Positions 58,281 through 64,000 of a DNA stretch of 64,000 nucleotides are shown piece by piece. Under the pieces are notes generated by a model. That model was given only the letters and a program-made list of their open reading frames with translations. It ran no database searches and had not been told where the DNA came from. The first letter of the stretch is position 1, and each line of letters starts with the position of its first letter. This DNA is from PALSA-243 sp963743705 (GTDB lineage Bacteria; Acidobacteriota; Terriglobia; Bryobacterales; Bryobacteraceae). The stretch is from NCBI GenBank assembly GCA_963743705.1, contig CAVUQS010000012.1, positions 620,001-684,000 of the forward strand. The letters are read 5' to 3'. Position numbers and translations under genes: made by a program.

Positions 58281-59378
58281 ATGCGCAACCTCTTAAAAAC
58301 ATCGATCCGGACCGCCGGGACGTTGTTGGCGGTAGCGGGAATGGCGGCGTTCGCGCAGAACAACATGACATCGGCGCCAGGTGGGATGCCGGACGCTTCA
58401 AACGGAACCCTGCCGGCGCAAAACGGCATGTCGCATGCGCAGGGCGGAATGGCGCAACCCGGCGCGATTAACTATACCGAGGGTTTGGTTTATATCAATG
58501 GTGAAGCCATCAACGGTTCGGTGAACGCGCAAGTCCAGGCCGGCCAAATACTGGAAACGCGCGACGGCAAAGCGGAAATGCTGCTGACGCCAGGCGTGTT
58601 CCTCCGCCTCAACAACAATTCGCAGGTCAGGATGGTGTCGCCCACTATCGTCGATACGCGGGTGCAAATCCTGAAGGGCCAGGCGATGCTCGAGGCCGCG
58701 CAGATCGCGCCCGAGAATAACCTGCAGGTTGTGGATGCGGGTTTCAGCACGCGCATCGTGAAGCCTGGCATCTATGAGTTCAACGCCGACCAACCGATGC
58801 TTTCCGTCTATGACGGCGAAGCCACGGTCCCCGACGGCGATCACTACATCACGGTGAAGAAGGGCCGCCAATTGGCGTTAGTTCAGACCGCCAAAATGAA
58901 GACGGTCAGCTTCGACACTAAGAAGACAGATACCCTCTACGCGTGGAGCAAGTTGCGCTCCCAATACATGGCGGACGCCAACATGGCAACCGCTCAAACC
59001 ATCGTTGTGGATAACCCGGGCTGGTTCTACGGAACCGGCTGGTATTGGAACCCGTATTTTGGCTCCTGGGCTTTTGTCCCGGGCGGCGGGCTCTTTTACA
59101 GCCCCTTCGGCTTCGGATTCTACTCACCCGCGTATTGGGCCTATTACCGGCCGTATATCTGGGGCCATGGATATGGCTACTACGGCTACGGCTATCGCGG
59201 GTATAACGGCTACGCCGGCTCCCGCGGCGCGACGGCCTTCCGCTCGGCGCCTACGCCGGCCTTCCGTGGCGGTGGCGGATTCGCAGGCAGCCGCTCCATG
59301 GGCGGCGGCGGGTTTAGCGGCGGACACATCGGCGGCGGCGGATTTGGCGGTGGACACATGGGCGGCGGACGCCGCTAA
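58281..59378 (+). CDS. FecR-domain protein with glycine/tyrosine-rich tail
   Basis: 365 residues. Signal peptide (about 1-26), then FecR-type domain (about 70-195: EGLVYINGEAINGSVNAQVQ, GKAEMLLTPGVFLRLNNNSQ), followed by a W/Y-rich zone (NPGWFYGTGWYWNPYFGSWA) and a Gly/Tyr-rich end (YYGYGYRGYNGYAG, GGGGFSGGHIGGGGFGGGHM). FecR domains sense outer-membrane signals, but without a sigma partner this is probably a surface or periplasmic structural protein. Ends before the terminator at 59418. Confidence 0.85.
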   Translation: MRNLLKTSIRTAGTLLAVAGMAAFAQNNMTSAPGGMPDASNGTLPAQNGMSHAQGGMAQPGAINYTEGLVYINGEAINGSVNAQVQAGQILETRDGKAEMLLTPGVFLRLNNNSQVRMVSPTIVDTRVQILKGQAMLEAAQIAPENNLQVVDAGFSTRIVKPGIYEFNADQPMLSVYDGEATVPDGDHYITVKKGRQLALVQTAKMKTVSFDTKKTDTLYAWSKLRSQYMADANMATAQTIVVDNPGWFYGTGWYWNPYFGSWAFVPGGGLFYSPFGFGFYSPAYWAYYRPYIWGHGYGYYGYGYRGYNGYAGSRGATAFRSAPTPAFRGGGGFAGSRSMGGGGFSGGHIGGGGFGGGHMGGGRR

Positions 59379-59417
59379 CGCCGACCGCTAACGCGAACGA
59401 CATCCCGTGCAACCTTT

Positions 59418-59450
59418 GAGCGCAGGCCCCAAAGCCTGCGCTCTTTTTTT
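59418..59450 (+). terminator. Intrinsic terminator after the FecR gene
   Basis: GAGCGCAGGC (59418-59427) and GCCTGCGCTC (59434-59443) form a perfect 10-base stem with a 6-base loop, followed by seven T (59444-59450). A textbook Rho-independent terminator on the + strand. The T run overlaps the stop codon of the convergent lactonase-like gene. Confidence 0.92.
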
Positions 59451-60282
59451 ATTGGATCTTCACCACGCCCGGCGCGACCTGTGGGAACTTCGTCATCACC
59501 GCGGGATCATGCCCCGGAACAATCAATCGCGGATTGGCCGCGAGTTGCTTCATGCGATCCTGCGCGCGCAGATTCGACTCGCGATCGAGCGTTTGCGCAA
59601 TCGGTACGTGCTTTTCCAGGTTCTCGTAGAGATACATGTTGTCGCTGGCGAGCACCACCGTTCCCGCCACCGTATTCACCGCGATGAATTGCGAAGCGTA
59701 GGTGTGCTTGCCGCCGGTGTAGGCCATGATGCCCGGCAGAATTTGCTGCGCGTCGCCGTTCACGAGGCCGCAACGGCCATCGAGGTTGAGCTTGACGGCC
59801 ACCATGACGTCATCGGCATCAATGCCGCCGTGAGTGCGCCGCGATTGCCAGGCCTCGCCGGCGTAATACTCAAGCTCATCTTTCTGCAGCCAAAGCTTGG
59901 CCTTGGGGAAAAGGTCGATGCCGCCGGCGTGATCCCAATGCATGTGGCTGATGATCACGTCCGTGACTTCTTCGGGCTTGACGCCCGCGCGCGCCACGGC
60001 TTCGGAAGGCTTGGCGAAATCGGTGGGATGCCACTGCTGAATGTACTTCTCGCGGTAGAAGCCGGAATCGAAGACGATATTGTGGCCGCCGCCTTTGATC
60101 AGCCACACCATCATGGCGATATCGATCTTGCGCGCGGGGTCGGCGCCTTCCAGCAATCCGTTTAGCGCGAAGCCGGGAATGGTGGCGTAGCGAACCGCGT
60201 AGATCTCATACTGCGGTTGAGGCTGCGCGTGCAGCGCGAGCGAGCCAAACAACACTGGGACAGCGAGGCGCGGAATTCTCAT
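59449..60282 (-). CDS. MBL-fold hydrolase, N-acyl homoserine lactonase-like, exported
   Basis: 277 residues with signal peptide (MRIPRLAVPVLFGSLALHAQ). Zinc motif ISHMHWDHAGGIDLFP, ASDNMYLYENLE and the late histidine in IVPGHDPAVM are as in AHL lactonases such as AiiA and AttM. It probably hydrolyses a lactone or related ester; export differs from typical intracellular lactonases. It starts 9 bases before the first S41 gene's stop and may be cotranscribed. Confidence 0.85.
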   Translation of the reverse strand: MRIPRLAVPVLFGSLALHAQPQPQYEIYAVRYATIPGFALNGLLEGADPARKIDIAMMVWLIKGGGHNIVFDSGFYREKYIQQWHPTDFAKPSEAVARAGVKPEEVTDVIISHMHWDHAGGIDLFPKAKLWLQKDELEYYAGEAWQSRRTHGGIDADDVMVAVKLNLDGRCGLVNGDAQQILPGIMAYTGGKHTYASQFIAVNTVAGTVVLASDNMYLYENLEKHVPIAQTLDRESNLRAQDRMKQLAANPRLIVPGHDPAVMTKFPQVAPGVVKIQ

Positions 60283-60291
60283 TCCGCCAGC

Positions 60292-61896
60292 TTATCCTCT
60301 AAAGCCGCGTCCCGCCAAGATGCGTTGCGCTTCCTGCATGAGCCCCTGCGCCTTAGGCAGGCTCAGGATCCCCTTCAGCACCTCCGGATCGTCTTTCCAG
60401 CCTTCATGGTCGGCGGTCTCTTTGTCGAACGCGCGCGCGTAGAATTCCCACCGGATCCAATGCTTCAGGAAATCCTTGGACGAATCGAATTCGGCGTCGG
60501 TGAAAGTGAATTTCTTGTCCTTGAGGAACGTGTGGAATTGCGCCAGCGTGTCATCGGCCACCTGCCAGCCGGCCGGGAGCGATGGCTTCTTGCCTGCGAA
60601 ATACGTGGTGGCGAAGTCGTAAATCGGGCCCGGGAACACGCCGTTCAAGGCTACTTGCATGCGGCGTTCGAAAGGAGTGACTACCGGCGGCGTATATTTG
60701 TCGTCCGGCGTGATGCCGCCGCCGCCGAACACCTTGCGGCCGCTATCGGTGGACTTCACGTCGTCGGTGTTCTTGGCGCTTTTGCCGCTGGTATAGATGT
60801 AGTCGTAGTAGGATTCGTGCGAATAATCGCGCTGAATCAACCGACCGCTAGGCGTGTAGTAATGCGCCACCGTCAGCCACAACCCGGCGCCTTCCGAGAG
60901 CGGAAACGGAGCCTGCACCAGGCCCTTGCCAAAAGTGGTCTCACCCAGCAACCATGCGCGGTCGTGATCCTGCAGCGCGCCGGAAACGATTTCCGAGGCC
61001 GAAGCCGAGCGGCCGTCTACCAGCACCACCACCGGATAATTTTGCGCCGCGGTCACTGCCTTCGCGCGCAATACCTGCTCTTCCTGCGCGCGGCCGTGGT
61101 CGGAAACTACCACCTGCCCATCGTGCAGCCACCGGCCGGCCAAGTTGACGGCTTCATTCACCAGGCCGCCCGGGTTGGCGCGCAGGTCGAGAATCAGGCC
61201 TTTGGCCTTTTCCTCGCCCAGCTTGCGCAAATCGGCCTCGACGTCGCGGGAAAGATTGGAAGCTTCGAAGCTATCCACGCGCACGAAAAGAACGTCGTTC
61301 GTGACCCAGAACGCATCCACCACGCTGGTCTCGATCTGCGCGCGCGTAACCTGCGCGGTGATCGGATCGGGCACGCCCTCCCGCCTCACGGTGACGCGGA
61401 CCGAAGTGCCGCGCGGCCCGCGCAAGAGATCGGAGACGTCGCTAAATTCCATCTTGGTGACGTCTTTGCCATCCACCGTTTGAATGACGTCGCCGCGACG
61501 CAATCCGGCGTTATAGGCGGGCGAACCGCGGAACGGCCGCATCACGTCCACCGGGCCGCTGCCATAGATTTCCATGCCTACGCCGCCATATTCGGCGTGC
61601 TGGCGGCGCTGCACCTCGCGGTAATCGGCAGGAGTGAAGAAGTTGGAGTGCGGGTCGAGCGTGTGGAGCATCCCCGGAATCGCGCCCTGATAAAAGGCTC
61701 GCTCGGCTTCCACCGGGTCGGCAAAGTTCTTCTCAACCAAGGCAAAGGCCGAGGCCACCGATCGCATCTGCTTATCCAGGTCGTCGGCCGGAACCGGCGC
61801 GGAAGCAAAGGCGCGAATGCCAGGGCCGTAGATGGGGGCTAAAACCGCGCCGAGCCCAATGGTCAGCGCGATGGAAACCAGCGGTCGAATCCTCAT
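60292..61896 (-). CDS. S41 family C-terminal processing protease with PDZ domain (copy 1)
   Basis: 534 residues with membrane or signal segment (MRIRPLVSIALTIGLGAVLA). PDZ domain GVGMEIYGSGPVDVMRPFRG, protease domain with DGRSASASEIVSGALQD (serine) and LGETTFGKGLVQ (lysine), then a C-terminal extension with GGGITPDDKY. Cuts exported proteins near hydrophobic C-termini. Over 70 percent of residues look identical by eye to copy 2 (62025-63656), so the two are tandem duplicates. Its 5' flank is also shared with copy 2. Confidence 0.93.
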   Translation of the reverse strand: MRIRPLVSIALTIGLGAVLAPIYGPGIRAFASAPVPADDLDKQMRSVASAFALVEKNFADPVEAERAFYQGAIPGMLHTLDPHSNFFTPADYREVQRRQHAEYGGVGMEIYGSGPVDVMRPFRGSPAYNAGLRRGDVIQTVDGKDVTKMEFSDVSDLLRGPRGTSVRVTVRREGVPDPITAQVTRAQIETSVVDAFWVTNDVLFVRVDSFEASNLSRDVEADLRKLGEEKAKGLILDLRANPGGLVNEAVNLAGRWLHDGQVVVSDHGRAQEEQVLRAKAVTAAQNYPVVVLVDGRSASASEIVSGALQDHDRAWLLGETTFGKGLVQAPFPLSEGAGLWLTVAHYYTPSGRLIQRDYSHESYYDYIYTSGKSAKNTDDVKSTDSGRKVFGGGGITPDDKYTPPVVTPFERRMQVALNGVFPGPIYDFATTYFAGKKPSLPAGWQVADDTLAQFHTFLKDKKFTFTDAEFDSSKDFLKHWIRWEFYARAFDKETADHEGWKDDPEVLKGILSLPKAQGLMQEAQRILAGRGFRG

Positions 61897-61988
61897 GACG
61901 TCACCGCGGGAGCGTCAATTTTGAACGAGGGTTTACAAAAAACAAACTTCACCGCCCGAACCAAAACTCCCGCTGTCATAGTAGCAGG
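61894..61988. repeat. Duplicated promoter/leader of S41 gene, copy 1 (copy 2 at 63654-63750)
   Basis: The 26-base block 61894-61919 matches 63654-63679 with one mismatch and contains the start codon and the 19 bases before it. A second shared block, GTCATAGTAGCAGG (61975-61988), matches GTCATGATAGCAGG (63737-63750). These show that the duplication included the 5' flank, so both copies should be regulated alike. The segment between the blocks has diverged. Confidence 0.75.
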
Positions 61989-62024
61989 TCCCCGGTTCGG
62001 GAACGGTGAAGCTAGTGTGAGTCG

Positions 62025-63656
62025 TTACTTATCCGCGGCAACGGCGCCTGGCGCACGCACTACGCCGCGATCGGCGAGTACGCGCTGAGCCTGCTGCATC
62101 AGGGCCTGTCCCTTGGGCAAGCTCTGGAGGCCTTTCACCACTTCCGGGTCGTCCTTCCAGCCTGCGCGATCGGCGGTTTCCTTGTCGAAGGCGCGGGAGT
62201 AGAACTCCCAGCGGATCCAGCGCTTCAGGAAATCCTTGGAAGCGTCGAATTCGGCGTCGGTGAAGACGAACTTCTGCGTCCGCAGGAACGCGCGGAACTG
62301 ATCGAGCGTAGCGCTATCCACCTGCCAACCAGCCGGTAGCGAGGGCTTCTTGCCCGCGAAGTACGTGTTGGCGAACTGGTAGATCGGCCCCGGGTAAACG
62401 CCATTCAACGCGACCTGCATACGGCGTTGGAACGGGGTGAACAACGGAGTGGGATACTTTTCGTCGGGCGAGATGCCGCCGCCGCCGAATACCTTGCGGC
62501 CGCTATCGGTGGACTTCACATCGTCCGTGTTCTTGGCTTCTTTACCGCTCGTGTAGAGGTAGTCGTAATAGGATTCGTGCGAATAATCGCGCTGAATCAA
62601 GCGCCCGCTGGGCGTGTAGTAATGCGCAATCGTCAGCAACAGCGCTGCGCCTTCCGAAAGCGGGAATTGCGCCTGCACCAAGCCCTTGCCGAACGTGGTT
62701 TCGCCGATCAACCAGGCACGGTCATGATCTTGCAGCGCGCCCGAAACGATCTCCGAAGCCGATGCCGATGAGCTATTCACCAGCACCACCAGCGGATACT
62801 TCTGCGCCGCGGCTACCGCTTTAGCGCGGAAAACCTGCTCTTCTTCTGCGCGGCCGTGGTGCGAAACCACAACCTGTCCATCGCGCAGCCAACGGCCAGC
62901 GAGAGCGACCGCCTCAGGCACCAACCCGCCGGGATTTCCGCGCAGGTCGAGAATCACGCCCTTGGCTTTGTCTTCGCCCAACCGCTGCATCGCGGCTTCG
63001 ACATCGTGCGAGAGATTCGAGGCTTCGAAACTGTCCGCCCGCATGAAGATGACGTCGTCGGTAACCCAGAACGCGTCCACGACGCTGGTTGCGATTTCAC
63101 CGCGCGTGATCGTCGCCGAGATGAAATCCGGCGCGCCTTCGCGCTTCACCGTGACCTTAACGGAGGTGCCGCGCGGACCGCGCAGTAAATCGGCCACTTC
63201 GCCCGATTCCATCTTCGAAACATCTTTCCCGTCAATAGCCTCGATCACATCGCCGCGGCGGAATCCGGCGTTGTAGGCCGGGGCGCCCACGAACGGACGC
63301 ATCACGTTCACGGGGCTATCGCCATAGATTTCCATACCCACGCCGTAATATTGGGCATGCTGGCGGCGCTGCATCTCGCGATACGCGGCCGGATCCACGA
63401 AGTTCGAGTGGGGATCGAGCACATGCAGCATCCCGGGAATCGCGCCCTGATAAAAGGCCTTTTCCGATGTCACTGGGTCGGCGAAGTTCTTCTCGACCAA
63501 TGCGAAGGCGGATGCTACCGACTTCATGTCCTTGTCCAGATCGCCCGCCGTAGCGGGCGTAGCGGCGTAGGCACGAATGCCGGGGCCGTAGATGGGAGCC
63601 AAAGCGGCGGAAATGCCGACAGTTAGCGCGATATAAACGAGAGGTCGAATTTTCAT
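62025..63656 (-). CDS. S41 family C-terminal processing protease with PDZ domain (copy 2)
   Basis: 543 residues; same order as copy 1: N-terminal anchor (MKIRPLVYIALTVGISAALA), PDZ (YYGVGMEIYGDSPVNVMRPF), protease core NSSSASASEIVSGALQDHDR and IGETTFGKGLVQAQFPL, C-terminal part with GGGISPDEKYPTP. It carries nine extra residues at the C-terminus. The catalytic serine and lysine are both kept, so both copies should be active. Main differences lie in the PDZ edge and the tail, which may give different substrates. Confidence 0.93.
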   Translation of the reverse strand: MKIRPLVYIALTVGISAALAPIYGPGIRAYAATPATAGDLDKDMKSVASAFALVEKNFADPVTSEKAFYQGAIPGMLHVLDPHSNFVDPAAYREMQRRQHAQYYGVGMEIYGDSPVNVMRPFVGAPAYNAGFRRGDVIEAIDGKDVSKMESGEVADLLRGPRGTSVKVTVKREGAPDFISATITRGEIATSVVDAFWVTDDVIFMRADSFEASNLSHDVEAAMQRLGEDKAKGVILDLRGNPGGLVPEAVALAGRWLRDGQVVVSHHGRAEEEQVFRAKAVAAAQKYPLVVLVNSSSASASEIVSGALQDHDRAWLIGETTFGKGLVQAQFPLSEGAALLLTIAHYYTPSGRLIQRDYSHESYYDYLYTSGKEAKNTDDVKSTDSGRKVFGGGGISPDEKYPTPLFTPFQRRMQVALNGVYPGPIYQFANTYFAGKKPSLPAGWQVDSATLDQFRAFLRTQKFVFTDAEFDASKDFLKRWIRWEFYSRAFDKETADRAGWKDDPEVVKGLQSLPKGQALMQQAQRVLADRGVVRAPGAVAADK

Positions 63657-63757
63657 GACTTCACCGCGGGAGCGTCAATACTTTGGACGACGCTTCGCGC
63701 GCAAAAAGGTACCGCGCGAACGAAAAGGCTCCCTACGTCATGATAGCAGGCGCCGCC

Positions 63758-64000
63758 ATGCCAAAAGTCTGTTCCGACACGTCTCGCTTAAGATGTATCT
63801 TGGCTCCGATCCTGGAACTTCGCGGCATCGCCTGCACCCTAGGCGGGCGGCCCGTCTTGCGTGGTATTTCGCTCGAACTGGAAGCCGGCGAGACGGTAAT
63901 GCTATTGGGGCGTAGCGGTTCCGGCAAAACCACCCTCCTACGCACGGTCAACGGCCTGATCCGCCCCAACGCCGGGGATATTTTGTTCGAGGGGTCTTCC
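63758..64000 (+). CDS. ABC transporter ATP-binding protein, 3' end outside window
   Basis: The frame from ATG 63758 runs to the window end; a TTG at 63800 is an alternative start closer to the domain (MAPILELRGIACTLGGRPVL). Walker A is LLGRSGSGKTTLLRTVNGLI, followed by RPNAGDILFEG, which is standard for the first 80 residues of ABC ATPases. The signature motif and Walker B are beyond the window. Divergent from copy 2 of the S41 gene with a 101-base gap. Transported substrate not predictable. Confidence 0.85.
   Translation, partial: MPKVCSDTSRLRCILAPILELRGIACTLGGRPVLRGISLELEAGETVMLLGRSGSGKTTLLRTVNGLIRPNAGDILFEGSS

Noticed and set aside
60217..61842. Long open frame (541 codons) on the + strand
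   Set aside because: Antisense to the clearly conserved S41 protease; no motif in its translation.
63655..63915. Open frame starting in the promoter between S41 and ABC genes (+ strand)
   Set aside because: The Walker A motif is in another frame (ATG 63758); this frame has no motif.
1..64000. tRNA, rRNA, CRISPR or insertion sequences
   Set aside because: No T-loop consensus in a cloverleaf context, no repeat-spacer series and no transposase motif was found when reading both strands by eye; a formal search (tRNAscan, minCED, ISfinder) was not possible here.

Overview
The window looks like a chromosomal piece of a Solibacter/Bryobacter-type Acidobacteriota. The evidence is the GC-rich DNA and the combination of several families that are abundant in that group: an M56 peptidase joined to a Solibacter TIGR03435 domain, secreted proteins with the Solibacter TIGR03437 C-terminal domain, a cytochrome-c-like DUF1549/DUF1553 protein paired with a DUF1501 protein, an S55 (SpoIVB-type) protein and S41 peptidases. 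This placement rests on recognised families only, because no rRNA or tRNA gene is visible. No CRISPR array, insertion sequence or complete prophage was seen. Coding density is very high and no gap exceeds about 300 bases.

Layout. 1-3148: broken M56/TIGR03435 gene, then a YtrA-type GntR regulator with its own inverted-repeat operator, followed by a slipin. 3216-7486: overlapping operon of a membrane PP2C phosphatase, NAD(P)H-hydrate repair enzyme, TsaE and a DinB-fold protein. 7489-11533 (minus): exported beta-propeller and S55 protein. 11687-19233: DUF1549/1553 plus DUF1501 pair, then an 11-repeat NHL protein with a sigma70-like promoter and apparently leaderless start. 19258-27996: accessory block (see below). 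28128-38322: kinase-like fragment, M61 peptidase, beta-CASP RNase-like protein, coiled-coil membrane protein, TIGR03437-type protein, double thioredoxin, and a serine hydrolase fused to a NamZ-type muramidase. 38378-41293: SDR, shikimate kinase, glycerate kinase and TPR protein in a start/stop-overlapping operon. 41299-49231: Ffh, GH18, ferredoxin-NADP reductase, MscS channel, orphan secretin, DUF2059, PPi-type phosphofructokinase. 49306-55237 (minus): TPR, GlmU, shortened PQQ-type propeller, TPR+YvcK, GalT-like and YraN. 55301-58029: PEP-CTERM protein, methyltransferase, class III aminotransferase. 58281-64000: FecR protein with a terminator, MBL lactonase-like enzyme, two duplicated S41 peptidases, and the start of an ABC ATPase.

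The most unusual part is 19258-27996. A patatin-like phospholipase (21801) is followed 20 bases later by a protein combining a TIR/deoxyribosyltransferase-like N-domain of the ASK/DUF4071 type, TPR-like helices and a C-terminal SLOG domain (22940). Converging on it, with 3' ends overlapping by 4 bases, is a TIR-NB-ARC-TPR protein resembling plant TNL receptors (24901). Divergent from the patatin are two genes of unknown function, one with a fibre-like repeat architecture and one with a toxin-like hydrophobic helical N-terminus. I read this as a candidate nucleotide-signalling conflict or immune system in which TIR-made nucleotides are sensed by SLOG and a phospholipase executes membrane damage. 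The domain calls are from sequence; the wiring is inference.

The rest is mostly housekeeping and envelope metabolism: wall recycling (NamZ fusion, GlmU, GH18, YvcK), carbohydrate metabolism (PFK, glycerate kinase, GalT-like), protein targeting (Ffh, secretin) and export-targeted propeller and peptidase proteins.
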